64,000 nucleotides of DNA from Algorimicrobium hallyeonense (GTDB taxonomy: Bacteria > Bacteroidota > Bacteroidia > Flavobacteriales > Flavobacteriaceae). A program made the translations under genes and the position numbers. The stretch lies in the NCBI RefSeq assembly GCF_042657385.1, contig NZ_JBHSLA010000001.1:744001-808000 (forward strand). The letters are read 5' to 3'. Positions 34,440 through 42,953 of this stretch are shown here, piece by piece (position 1 is the stretch's first letter; every line of letters starts with the position of its first letter). A model generated the notes under the pieces. The model was not told the origin of the DNA and did not search any database. It saw nothing but the letters and a program-made list of their open reading frames with translations.

Positions 34440-34870
34440 TAGCTTGCAATAATGGTTTTCATTTCACTTTGGGCAATTATCTCGTGTGCTTCATTTAACA
34501 CTTCGATTTCAACCATAGTGACGCCCATAAATTCATGAAGGATGGTAACTTTAGTTGTAATATTTTCATCTATTTTAGGAAGCTGTTGAATTTTAATAGA
34601 TTTTATAGAGCCGATATAGCCAATTGGTGCCGCTTCACCTTTTAAAAAATAATCGTATCCAGTATGTAATGCAACAGATTGCGCCATGTTTTCAACCAAG
34701 CCAGGTGCCGATAAATATCCGTTTTCAGCAAAAATATTGTTTTCTAAAATTTTAAAATTAGACACTAAATTTTCGGGAGAAAAAGCAACTAAAGTATCCA
34801 CCATTACAAACGGTGTCTTTTGCGGAATTAAATGCGTAATATTAGTAACTGGTAAAACGTGCGTGGCCAT
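34439..34870 (-). CDS. Hot-dog dehydratase-like protein 2, paralogue lacking the PHR motif
   Basis: A 143-residue hot-dog domain paralogous to the downstream gene. GLVENMAQ keeps Glu60, but the conserved LPHRPPF segment is now IPQKTPF, with Gln in place of His, and the FabZ GHFPG loop is absent. It could be the structural or inactive half of a heterodimer with the 33987-34439 product, or could bind an ACP. It lies 3 bases from darB upstream. Confidence 0.78.
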   Translation of the reverse strand: MATHVLPVTNITHLIPQKTPFVMVDTLVAFSPENLVSNFKILENNIFAENGYLSAPGLVENMAQSVALHTGYDYFLKGEAAPIGYIGSIKSIKIQQLPKIDENITTKVTILHEFMGVTMVEIEVLNEAHEIIAQSEMKTIIAS

Positions 34871-34873
34871 TAT

Positions 34874-36007
34874 TTAGCATACGGTTAAAAGTGCATAAGC
34901 ATAAGAGAAACGAGAACTTTCAGGAACAGAAAGCAATATTTTTTCGCCTTTTTTAAGCTTTCCTGATTGTGCTAATTCTTCTAACATTAGGAATATAGAT
35001 GCGGAACCTACATTGCCAACTTTACTTAAATTCATAAACCAATTTTCCCAAGGGATTTCAACATCATTATCTACCATTTCTTGGTAGAGTTTATCCTTAA
35101 AATAATGAGATGAAATATGAGGTAAATAGTAATCTATTTCACTAGGTTTTAAATCGTGTTTGTTTATGGCGCGTTTTAGGCTGTCAACACCTTTTTTAAG
35201 GATGTTAGCACTTAATAATTTAACGTCCTGTTTAATGGCAAACAAGGATTTTTCACTCCAATCGCTTGTGCTGTATTCACTCCAAGGCTTTAAAAAACCG
35301 TTCTCTAGTTTATCACCTCCAGCATACATACAAGCTTCTAATTCATGTGCGTAAGAATAACCTTCCATCCATTCAATACGTAAAGGGGTGTCGCCATTTG
35401 GTTGGTTTTCTAATAAAAAGGCACCTGCACCATCAGAAAGCATCCAACGTAAAAAATCTTTATTAAAAGCTAGAATTGGATTGTCCTCTAAGGCTTGCAA
35501 ATGTTTAATTTCATTCTCAAAAATATGTCCTTTCATCCATGAGGAAATACGTTCTGAACCAGATGCAATTGCATTTTTTGACTGGCCAGATTTTACGGAT
35601 AGATAACCAAATTTTAAAGCATTCATTCCAGAGCAACAAGCGCCTGAAGGTGAATTAATTTCAACATTATCACACTTTAAAAATCCATGAACCATGGCAG
35701 CGTGAGACGGTAATATTTGGTCTGGGCTTGATGTGCCACAGGATAATAGCTCGATATCTGAAAATTTAAAATTTTCATCAAAAAGTTTAATAATGGCTTC
35801 TTTGGCCAGTTGCGCATTGTTATGTGTTACATTGCCGTTATCATCTAATGCATAATAACGTGTTTTAATTTGATTGTTGCGTAAAACAATCCGACGTCCT
35901 TTGGACGCTTTTCCGTTGATAATTCCTAATTTATCTTCCATCTCATCATTACTAATGGGACGATTTGGTAAAAATTTTGATATTTTAGTAATGTATACTT
36001 CCTTCAT
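34874..36007 (-). CDS. darB: DarB-like beta-ketoacyl-ACP synthase III
   Basis: A 377-residue KAS III-family enzyme with SGACCSGMNALK (Cys124/125), HISSHYF (catalytic His) and LSKVGNVGSAS (catalytic Asn). DarB enzymes join two acyl thioesters head to head to give a cyclohexanedione, the first step to 2,5-dialkylresorcinols. It stands next to darA, as in known dialkylresorcinol clusters. Ordinary FabH is about 320 residues, and the extra length fits the DarB branch. Confidence 0.85.
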   Translation of the reverse strand: MKEVYITKISKFLPNRPISNDEMEDKLGIINGKASKGRRIVLRNNQIKTRYYALDDNGNVTHNNAQLAKEAIIKLFDENFKFSDIELLSCGTSSPDQILPSHAAMVHGFLKCDNVEINSPSGACCSGMNALKFGYLSVKSGQSKNAIASGSERISSWMKGHIFENEIKHLQALEDNPILAFNKDFLRWMLSDGAGAFLLENQPNGDTPLRIEWMEGYSYAHELEACMYAGGDKLENGFLKPWSEYSTSDWSEKSLFAIKQDVKLLSANILKKGVDSLKRAINKHDLKPSEIDYYLPHISSHYFKDKLYQEMVDNDVEIPWENWFMNLSKVGNVGSASIFLMLEELAQSGKLKKGEKILLSVPESSRFSYAYALLTVC

Positions 36008-36008
36008 T

Positions 36009-36941
36009 TTAAACTTCCTTCTCTTTTAATGCAACAGATGCGTAATATACTTTATCTTTTTTTATTTGGCTATAAAAAGGTAAATAAGTCAACAAAAATA
36101 AGATAAAAACTAGTGGTGAAATTAACCAAATGGCAATTAATAAGTAATAATTAAACATTTTAACAAAAAACCGTCTTTTAGATGTGTTTTTGTCACTTTT
36201 TGTGGTGATAAGGTGTGCCCATTTTGAGAATATAGCATTGGCACGTTTATCAACAGTTATTAGAAAGGGTTTAATTTTTACCGCTCCAATATGTAATAAG
36301 TTGTTTTGAAGCTTTTTATAATCATTTTGGGCAAGATGTTTTGCGATGATGTTACCAAATTTTGATACTTCATCAATATCTTTTTGAGACACGCCAGGTT
36401 TGGGAAAGATACCTAAAAAGCGTTTCTTGACGCCCGTAAACATCCATTGAACAATGGTAATAACACTTATATGATTAATATGCCTATCTACTAAAACAAT
36501 GTTTCCAACTAAATTGGCATGAAGCTCGTGAAGCTTATGCTTTATTTTTTCTTGAGCCATAATCCACATATTTCTACAGCCAATAATGGTAATTACAGGT
36601 GTGTTATTAAAAAGTTTTTTAGCTTCTGGAGTAGCCAAAAACGACGTGGTTGGTAAAGATGGTGTTAAATACCAGACTGAATATCCAAATAAAATTAAAT
36701 CATAATTTTTATTTAAAATAGCATCTGGAATGGGTTTTATAGATCTTGGTTCTTGGCGAAAGGTTTCCGGGAATACGCCAAAAAACTGTTCTTTATTCCA
36801 AGGAAATGGAAAGGCTTCTTCCATTTCAATATTTAAATAGGTGAAAGCCGTTTCGTTGTTTTGCATGGGCTCAACAATATTGTTCAAAATCTCGGTTAGT
36901 TGGCCTGATTGCGAATAATAGATGACTAAAACCTGTTTCAT
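36009..36941 (-). CDS. darA: DarA-like flavodoxin-fold enzyme (dialkylresorcinol biosynthesis)
   Basis: About 310 residues. The N-terminus is a flavodoxin-like fold with an FMN-type loop (YYSQSGQLTE) and GYSVWYLTPSLP, IIGCRNMW further on. The C-terminus has one or two membrane helices (YYLLIAIWLISPLVFILFLL). Proteins of this type adjacent to DarB are called DarA and are needed to aromatise the DarB product to dialkylresorcinol. ATG 36941 (MKQVLVIYY) lies 1 base after the upstream stop; the longer frame to 37019 would overlap the acyltransferase gene. Confidence 0.82.
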   Translation of the reverse strand: MKQVLVIYYSQSGQLTEILNNIVEPMQNNETAFTYLNIEMEEAFPFPWNKEQFFGVFPETFRQEPRSIKPIPDAILNKNYDLILFGYSVWYLTPSLPTTSFLATPEAKKLFNNTPVITIIGCRNMWIMAQEKIKHKLHELHANLVGNIVLVDRHINHISVITIVQWMFTGVKKRFLGIFPKPGVSQKDIDEVSKFGNIIAKHLAQNDYKKLQNNLLHIGAVKIKPFLITVDKRANAIFSKWAHLITTKSDKNTSKRRFFVKMFNYYLLIAIWLISPLVFILFLLTYLPFYSQIKKDKVYYASVALKEKEV

Positions 36942-36942
36942 G

Positions 36943-37827
36943 TTATGCGTTTTTTGAATCCCAGAAATCAAAATAATTAAACCACTGTAACGGATACTTT
37001 TGTAACATCCATGAAACACTTTCCGTAAATTCTTTTAAAAGTCCTTGTGCATCACGGTGTTTAGCTTGAGAGCGTCTTGCATATAAGTGATAATGCTTAT
37101 TTGTTTCTTTCATAACATAAACAAATAACACCGGTACATTTAACCGGGAAGCTAGCATAAAAGGGCCTGCTGGAAATTTAGCAGGTTCACCTAATAAGGT
37201 TTCTGTTAAATGCTTGGTTCCTTCTGTGTAGCGATCGCCAGTGATACATACTATTTCATTTCTTGCTAATGCGGCATTGACTTCAAAAATATGTGATAAA
37301 TCGTTTTTTATAATAATCAGATTGATGCTTGATTTTTCACGAACACTATCTAAATAATTTTTTATGGCTGTATGCTCTACATCGGTTGTTAATAAACTAA
37401 TGGAGGCATTGTCTTCTAGTTGATTAAAAAAGTATTCAGATATTTCAAAATTACCAACATGAGCACTAATTAAAATGCCACCTTTTTTTTCTTTAAGGGT
37501 TTCAGTTATGGTTTCTGCGCCATCAAACTCATAGGTAAACTTATCACTCAAATTAGATGAAATAGCAATTTTGTCCAGAATCGTTTGTCCAAAGACATAG
37601 TAACTTTTAAAGATGCTTCTATAGCTTTTAAAGGACGAATATTTTAAACGATTTTTAAAATAGTAATAAATAGCTTTGGTGCTATCTTTAGAAAAAAAAC
37701 AAAAATAGGCAGCTACAAAATAAAGCACAAGATAGGCAGTTCCCATGCCTAAATGCTTCATAATAAACACGTATATTTTATATCCAAGAACGGTTCCTCT
37801 TGATTTTCCCTGCCATTCTGTAGCCAT
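36943..37827 (-). CDS. LpxL/HtrB-like lipid A-type acyltransferase
   Basis: A 294-residue member of the LpxL (LABLAT) acyltransferase family with the catalytic HX4E motif HVGNFE (His123, Glu128), ITGDRYTEGTKH and PAGPFMLASRLNVPV. It has a hydrophobic N-terminal anchor. Family enzymes move an acyl chain from ACP to a lipid hydroxyl at the inner membrane. In this cluster it is a strong candidate for esterifying the aryl polyene onto dialkylresorcinol or a lipid anchor. The position between an ACP gene and darA supports this. Confidence 0.82.
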   Translation of the reverse strand: MATEWQGKSRGTVLGYKIYVFIMKHLGMGTAYLVLYFVAAYFCFFSKDSTKAIYYYFKNRLKYSSFKSYRSIFKSYYVFGQTILDKIAISSNLSDKFTYEFDGAETITETLKEKKGGILISAHVGNFEISEYFFNQLEDNASISLLTTDVEHTAIKNYLDSVREKSSINLIIIKNDLSHIFEVNAALARNEIVCITGDRYTEGTKHLTETLLGEPAKFPAGPFMLASRLNVPVLFVYVMKETNKHYHLYARRSQAKHRDAQGLLKEFTESVSWMLQKYPLQWFNYFDFWDSKNA

Positions 37828-37843
37828 AAAAATGTAATATGGT

Positions 37844-38092
37844 TTAGCTTAACTTTCGTTCGATAAGATTATAAAAATCTTGAAGTGTTGTAACGTTTAC
37901 AAAGTCTTCACCAATTAATTTTACACCAAAATTAGATTCGACAGCAACTACTAAATCTACAAAATCTAGGCTGTCAAGTTCTAGGGTGTTCTTAAGGTTT
38001 GCTTCTGGAGAAATATCATCGCTTTCTACTTCAAACTCATCAATAAGAAAGTCGTTTATTTTTTCAATAATAACTTCTTTAGTCATTTCCAC
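37844..38092 (-). CDS. Acyl carrier protein, second cluster copy
   Basis: An 82-residue acidic carrier protein with LELDSLDFVDLVV, where Ser41 is the phosphopantetheine site. The sequence around Ser (DSLD) differs from the other cluster ACP (DSID), hinting at different partner enzymes. It sits 4 bases from the ketosynthase upstream and 16 bases from the LpxL-like gene downstream. Confidence 0.9.
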   Translation of the reverse strand: MEMTKEVIIEKINDFLIDEFEVESDDISPEANLKNTLELDSLDFVDLVVAVESNFGVKLIGEDFVNVTTLQDFYNLIERKLS

Positions 38093-38096
38093 AAAA

Positions 38097-39308
38097 TTAT
38101 TTTTTTATAATTAAAGCTGAATTTGTTCCGCCAAATCCAAATGAATTAGACAAAAATACATCAAATTTTTTGTTTAACGTTTTGTTAACTAAATTTAATT
38201 TACTTGCAGCTTCATCCGGTTCTTCCAAATTTATATTGGGTGCAATAAAATCATTTTGCATCATTAAAATAGAATATAAAACTTCACTTGCACCAGCCAT
38301 CCAGCATTCATGTCCTGTCATGGATTTAGTTGAACTAACATAGGGTCCGTTTTCACCAAAAACTTCAAGGATAGCTAACGCTTCATTAGCATCGCCAACA
38401 GGTGTTGAGGTTGCATGAGCATTAACATATTCAATGTCTGATGCTTTAATTTCTGCTTGTTTAATGGCCATTTTCATAGCACGTGCAGGACCATCTACGT
38501 TTGGTGTTGAAATATGATCGCCATTGGAGGAAAACCCATAGCCAATAATTTCGCCATATATAGTAGCTCCGCGTTTTACAGCAGATTCATAGGTTTCTAA
38601 AATAAGTGTTGCTGCCCCACCACTTGGAACTAATCCATCCCGATTTTTATCAAAGGGGCAGGATGCTTTTTTGGGATCACTATTTACAGAAAAAACACCT
38701 AATCCATCAAAACTTCCCATGGCAATGGCATTTATTTCTTGAGCGCCTCCGCAAATAACATAGTCTTGAAGTCCACTTTTTATTAGCTGATATGCCATTC
38801 CAATGGAATGAGATCCGCTAGCACAAGCGGCACTGATGGTAAAATTTATACCTCGTAATTTAAAAATGGTGGATAAATTCATGGTTACAGACGAGTTCAT
38901 GCTTTGAAAAATAGCACCAGAACCAACTAAAGTCGTGTCTTTTTTTTCGCGTATTTTATCAACGGCCTCTACAGTGGATTTTGCTGTGCTATCGTTTCCA
39001 TATAAAATTCCAACCTCGTTTTTGTCTAAAAAATCTTGTGTTATTTTCGCATTTTCAAGCGCTTCCAGAGTTGCTATGTAGGCATATTCGCCTTCTTCGC
39101 CTAAACTAATTCGCTGTCTGCGCGATAATAAATTTTTTAAATTTGGTTGTTTTACCATTCCAGTTAATGGAGAACGGTAGCCAAATTCTAGACGTTCATT
39201 GTCAGCTATAATTCCAGATTCACCCTTATACAATGATTTTTTTACAGCTTCTAAATTTTCGCCTATGCAGGAATAAATACCCATTCCAGAAATTACAACT
39301 CTTCTCAT
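38097..39308 (-). CDS. Beta-ketoacyl-ACP synthase (FabF-like), third cluster copy
   Basis: A 403-residue ketosynthase with Cys162 in ISAACASGSHS, HATSTPVGD and SMTGHECWMAGA, and a closing SNSFGFGGTNS, so all catalytic residues are present. It is coupled with FabG upstream and an ACP downstream, forming a minimal elongation set at the promoter-proximal end of the operon. It probably makes either the saturated acyl chain used by DarB or the polyene. Confidence 0.9.
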   Translation of the reverse strand: MRRVVISGMGIYSCIGENLEAVKKSLYKGESGIIADNERLEFGYRSPLTGMVKQPNLKNLLSRRQRISLGEEGEYAYIATLEALENAKITQDFLDKNEVGILYGNDSTAKSTVEAVDKIREKKDTTLVGSGAIFQSMNSSVTMNLSTIFKLRGINFTISAACASGSHSIGMAYQLIKSGLQDYVICGGAQEINAIAMGSFDGLGVFSVNSDPKKASCPFDKNRDGLVPSGGAATLILETYESAVKRGATIYGEIIGYGFSSNGDHISTPNVDGPARAMKMAIKQAEIKASDIEYVNAHATSTPVGDANEALAILEVFGENGPYVSSTKSMTGHECWMAGASEVLYSILMMQNDFIAPNINLEEPDEAASKLNLVNKTLNKKFDVFLSNSFGFGGTNSALIIKK

Positions 39309-39320
39309 TTTATAAAACGT

Positions 39321-40052
39321 TTAAGAGTAAATCCCTCCATTAATATTAATAACTTCACCGGTTATATACGATGCGCGTTTTGATGCTAAAAAGGATACGG
39401 CGTAAGCTACTTCTTCCGGTTCGCCAAAACGATTTACAGGAATCATGCCCTTTAATTCTTTTTCATCTAAATTGGCTGTCATATCCGATTTTATAAAACC
39501 AGGTGCTACTGCATTTACAGTAATATTTCGTTTAGCAACTTCTTGAGCCAATGCTTTGGTAGCAGCTACTAAGGCGCCTTTTGCTGCCGAATAATTGGTT
39601 TGCCCAGCTGTACCTTTAACGCCGGAAACTGATGCGACATTGATTATCCGACCATAGCGATTACGCAACAGTTTTTGAATTAAATGGTTGGTTACATTAT
39701 AAAATCCGTTTAAGGACGTATTTATCACATCTTGCCAATCTTCGGGAGGCATCCACATAAATAAACCATCTTTTGTAATTCCGGCATTGTTAACAATAAC
39801 TTCAATTATGGCGTCTTTATTTTGTTCTTGCCATGCATCTAAAGCAGACTTTACTTGATTGGCATCTGTAACATTAAATTGGATTATTTCAGCTGTTTTA
39901 CCTAGAGACTCAATGTCTGCTTTGGTTTCCAATGCAGCTGTTTTGTTGCTGTTATAATTTATTAAAATATGGTAATCCGAATCTTCTGCAAGTTGTTTGC
40001 AAATTGCTTTTCCAATTCCTCGAGAACCGCCAGTAATTAAAGCACATTTCAT
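39321..40052 (-). CDS. fabG: 3-oxoacyl-ACP reductase
   Basis: A 243-residue SDR with TGGSRGIGKAI at 7-17, NNAGITKDG, VASVSGVKG and the catalytic YSAAK, and the C-terminal TGEVININGG typical of FabG. It reduces beta-ketoacyl-ACP intermediates with NADPH and is the only ketoreductase of the pigment cluster (ApeQ-equivalent). ATG 40052 gives the usual family N-terminus. Confidence 0.92.
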   Translation of the reverse strand: MKCALITGGSRGIGKAICKQLAEDSDYHILINYNSNKTAALETKADIESLGKTAEIIQFNVTDANQVKSALDAWQEQNKDAIIEVIVNNAGITKDGLFMWMPPEDWQDVINTSLNGFYNVTNHLIQKLLRNRYGRIINVASVSGVKGTAGQTNYSAAKGALVAATKALAQEVAKRNITVNAVAPGFIKSDMTANLDEKELKGMIPVNRFGEPEEVAYAVSFLASKRASYITGEVININGGIYS

Positions 40053-40094
40053 GTATTTGTATTTTTCAGGCTATTGTTAGTTTGTGTTTTCAAA

Positions 40095-41222
40095 CTAGTA
40101 AAATAATTCTAAATTTTCGAACCATAAGTTATTTAACGGCTCGCCTTTTGTTGTTAGGTATGTCCAAGATTTTTTCTTTTTAACACGAGCAAGACCATCA
40201 ATAAAGCCTTTTGGGTTGTTTTTTGAAAAAATTGAAAACCCACCAGCTGTAATTTCATAGTCTTCAGGAATTACTAAATCCCCTTTTTTATTGATAAAAC
40301 CCCATTCTTTACCTGTTGTTACAGGCGCTAAACCACTTGCGCTAAAAATTTCAGCATCTTTATATTGAAACGGAATGATAATCTCGCCAGAGGTGTTAAT
40401 ATACCCCCATTTTTTACCTTCGTTAACGGGGGCTAGTCCATTTGAGAACGCACGCGCTTTATCAAATTTTGGCTCTATAATCCATTCTCCTTTTGTGTTA
40501 ATGAAACCTATTTTGCCATCCTTTTTTGCATAGGTGTTTTCTTTATTATTTGAAAAATCCCAAATTTTTTCAGCTCCAGACACTTCTTTAAACTCACCAT
40601 TGATAATCAGTCCGTAGCGTTCGCCAATATTAGCTACAATTTGACCGTTGTATGCGTTGCTAATACCATCATATTCTGTTTTAACCACATATTTTCCAGT
40701 AGCATCAATTAGCCCCCATTTATCATTTTCTAATACTTTGGCGGAACCATTTTCAAAATTAAAAGCTTTGGTGAATTTTGGTTCTACGACTATTTCTCCT
40801 TTGGTATTTATAAATCCAACACCAGATTCTTTTCTGAAAATAGCATACCCATTTTCGAAATCATAAACCTTATCAGTAGAAACGTCTTGTAAAACTTGTT
40901 CGCCTTTTTTGTTGATGTACATCCAGTTTTTATCTTTTAAAACAACGGCTATTCCAGAGTTGAACGCTTTAGTTTTGTCAAATTGTGGTTGGATAACCCA
41001 TTCCCCTTTTCGATTAATAAAACCCCAAGTTTTTTTATCTAAAGAGGCTTCGGCTAAATCATCAGAAAAGTTTTTTGCTACTTTAAATTGGGGCTTAATT
41101 TGCCAAGTTCCAGTTTTTGTAATATAACCAAAGTCGCCTTTTTCATTAGCTAATGCTAATTGTTGAGCATGACTAAAAATACCTAAAAAAAGTAGGCCGA
41201 TAACGAGTGCTGTTGTTTTCAT
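40095..41222 (-). CDS. Secreted WG-repeat protein
   Basis: A 375-residue protein with a signal peptide (ALVIGLLFLGIFSHAQ) followed by about ten WG-type repeats, for example WGFINRKGEWVIQPQF, VGFINTKGEIVVEPKF and WGYINTSGEIIIPFQY. These probably build a beta-propeller-like or solenoid scaffold exposed in the periplasm or at the surface. WG-repeat genes are often found in Bacteroidota surface loci. It lies between TAL and fabG with gaps of 102 and 42 bases. Its role with the pigment is unknown. Confidence 0.85.
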   Translation of the reverse strand: MKTTALVIGLLFLGIFSHAQQLALANEKGDFGYITKTGTWQIKPQFKVAKNFSDDLAEASLDKKTWGFINRKGEWVIQPQFDKTKAFNSGIAVVLKDKNWMYINKKGEQVLQDVSTDKVYDFENGYAIFRKESGVGFINTKGEIVVEPKFTKAFNFENGSAKVLENDKWGLIDATGKYVVKTEYDGISNAYNGQIVANIGERYGLIINGEFKEVSGAEKIWDFSNNKENTYAKKDGKIGFINTKGEWIIEPKFDKARAFSNGLAPVNEGKKWGYINTSGEIIIPFQYKDAEIFSASGLAPVTTGKEWGFINKKGDLVIPEDYEITAGGFSIFSKNNPKGFIDGLARVKKKKSWTYLTTKGEPLNNLWFENLELFY

Positions 41223-41324
41223 GTCTTTGTTTTTAATGATTTTTAAATGTCACATGTTATTTGCTGTTAGTCTTTTTTTGAGACAATGCGGCTTTTAACA
41301 TGCTCGTTTTATAATAAAATTGCT

Positions 41325-42851
41325 TTATGTTTTATTATTAGTGATAAAATCTTTGACAAGGTTAACATACGGATACATAATAACGTCTTCTTTAAAAACA
41401 GGGACTAGCTCACGAATGGCTTCATACATCTTTCTGGTTTTTGAGGAAATACTATCTTGAACCTCAAGAAACTCTATGGCTTGAACAATGGTTATCAGCT
41501 CAATAGCAATTACTTCGTAGGCGTTTTCAATAACTTTTTTAGTAATTAAAGCTGAATTGGTTCCCATACTAACAATGTCCTGATTGTCATTATTATTTGG
41601 AATACTATGAACATACATGGGGTTTGATAGCATTTGGTTTTCGGCAGTCGTAGATGTAGCCGTAAACTGAACCCCTTGCATTCCAAAATTTAAACCAAGC
41701 TTACCTAAATTTACAAAAGGCGGAAGCATATCATTTAGTCTTGCATTTAAAAGGTAATTTAATTGACGTTCAGATAACATGCTCATTTTAGCTACCACAA
41801 TTTTAAGCTTATCCATTTCTAAGGATACATAATCGCCATGAAAATTTCCGCCGTGATATACATGTTTCTTTTCAACATCTACAATGGGATTATCGTTTGC
41901 TGAATTTACTTCTTCTATTAAAATATTTTCAACTGAATTAAGTGTGTCTAAAACTGGACCTAGAATTTGTGGTACACAACGTAGCGAATAATATTCTTGC
42001 ACTTTTTCCTTAAACACAGAAATATCGGCATTTTTACTGTATAAATGATGCTCTCTTTTTCGTGTTAGTTTGCTGTCCTGTAAATGCTCTCGCATACTTT
42101 CAGCAATTTGCCGTTGTCCAACATGTCGTTTAGATTGGTTTAACTCAAATGATAAATGATCGTCATAAGCTTTTACTATTTCATTAATGGCAGCCGAACT
42201 ACTAGTCATCCACCCTAATAATTGACGCGAATAAAGCGTGTTTACAATACCAATACCTGTCATAACAGAGGTTCCGTTCATTAAGGCTAAGCCTTCACGC
42301 AACTCGACAGAAATAGGTTTTAAATTTTCACTTTTAAAAACATCTTTTGTGTCTTTGCGTTCGCCTTTATAAAACACTTCACCTTCTCCAATTAAAACCA
42401 GTGCTAAATGTGCTAATTGTACTAAATCTCCACTAGCACCAACACCACCATGTTCATAAATTAATGGTGTAATATTACGGTTTATTAATTCTGCCATGAG
42501 TTTTATAACCGAAACATGAACTCCAGAATGTCCTAATGATAAGGTGTTTAAACGGGCAAGCATAGCTGCTTTTACGTACATAGGAGCAATAGGCTGTCCA
42601 GTTCCTGACGCATGACTGCGAATTAAATTATATTGTAATTGAATACGCTCTGAATCTTCAATTTTATATTGTGCCATAGGTCCAAAACCTGTATTGACAC
42701 CATATATGACTTTGTTTTCGGAAAACTCTTTTAAAAAATTGAAGCTATTTTCTACTGTTTCCAGAACTGCTTTGTCTATTTGAATAGGTTCATTTTTAAA
42801 AATTACTTTATAAAAATCCTCTATTCCTAATTTTCCTTTAAATTCAAGCAT
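41325..42851 (-). CDS. tal: Tyrosine ammonia-lyase (aromatic amino acid ammonia-lyase)
   Basis: A 508-residue member of the HAL/PAL/TAL family. It has the MIO-forming Ala139-Ser140-Gly141 in GGVGASGDLVQLAHLAL, the catalytic Tyr in VIYGVNTGFG, and NNNDNQDIVSMG. The substrate-selectivity position reads IRSH (His80), and His here favours tyrosine over phenylalanine. It is very similar along its length to the tyrosine ammonia-lyase of Flavobacterium johnsoniae as I recall that sequence. The product, 4-coumarate, is the expected starter of flexirubin-type aryl polyenes. It diverges from the halogenase-like gene. Confidence 0.9.
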   Translation of the reverse strand: MLEFKGKLGIEDFYKVIFKNEPIQIDKAVLETVENSFNFLKEFSENKVIYGVNTGFGPMAQYKIEDSERIQLQYNLIRSHASGTGQPIAPMYVKAAMLARLNTLSLGHSGVHVSVIKLMAELINRNITPLIYEHGGVGASGDLVQLAHLALVLIGEGEVFYKGERKDTKDVFKSENLKPISVELREGLALMNGTSVMTGIGIVNTLYSRQLLGWMTSSSAAINEIVKAYDDHLSFELNQSKRHVGQRQIAESMREHLQDSKLTRKREHHLYSKNADISVFKEKVQEYYSLRCVPQILGPVLDTLNSVENILIEEVNSANDNPIVDVEKKHVYHGGNFHGDYVSLEMDKLKIVVAKMSMLSERQLNYLLNARLNDMLPPFVNLGKLGLNFGMQGVQFTATSTTAENQMLSNPMYVHSIPNNNDNQDIVSMGTNSALITKKVIENAYEVIAIELITIVQAIEFLEVQDSISSKTRKMYEAIRELVPVFKEDVIMYPYVNLVKDFITNNKT

Positions 42852-42875
42852 CTATGATATAATGTTTTTTTTCGA

Positions 42876-42928
42876 TAAATTTGTATAAATAATTACTACT
42901 AAAGTAGTTATTTTGGATTGCAAATTTA
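42876..42928. promoter_or_regulatory. Symmetric face-to-face promoter region with central operator-like palindrome
   Basis: An exact -7 box TAAATTTG lies at 42876-42883 on the plus strand, and another at 42928-42921 on the minus strand. Between them is the perfect palindrome ACTACT-AA-AGTAGT (42895-42908). Distances from the palindrome to each box are 11 and 12 bases. The two transcripts (TAL leftward, halogenase-like rightward) would start inside each other's leader. The arrangement suggests one regulator controlling both directions. Confidence 0.5.
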
Positions 42929-42953
42929 TAATAATTAATGAATTAATACTACT

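Noticed and set aside
33987..34870. Taking the His of LPHRPPF as the catalytic His of a FabZ enzyme
   Set aside because: In FabZ the catalytic His is in GHFP, not in PHRYPF. The proteins were therefore called dehydratase-like only.
40095..41222. Repetitive DNA as a possible CRISPR or satellite array
   Set aside because: The periodicity is at protein level (WG repeats of about 35 residues) and the DNA repeats are not identical or regularly spaced.
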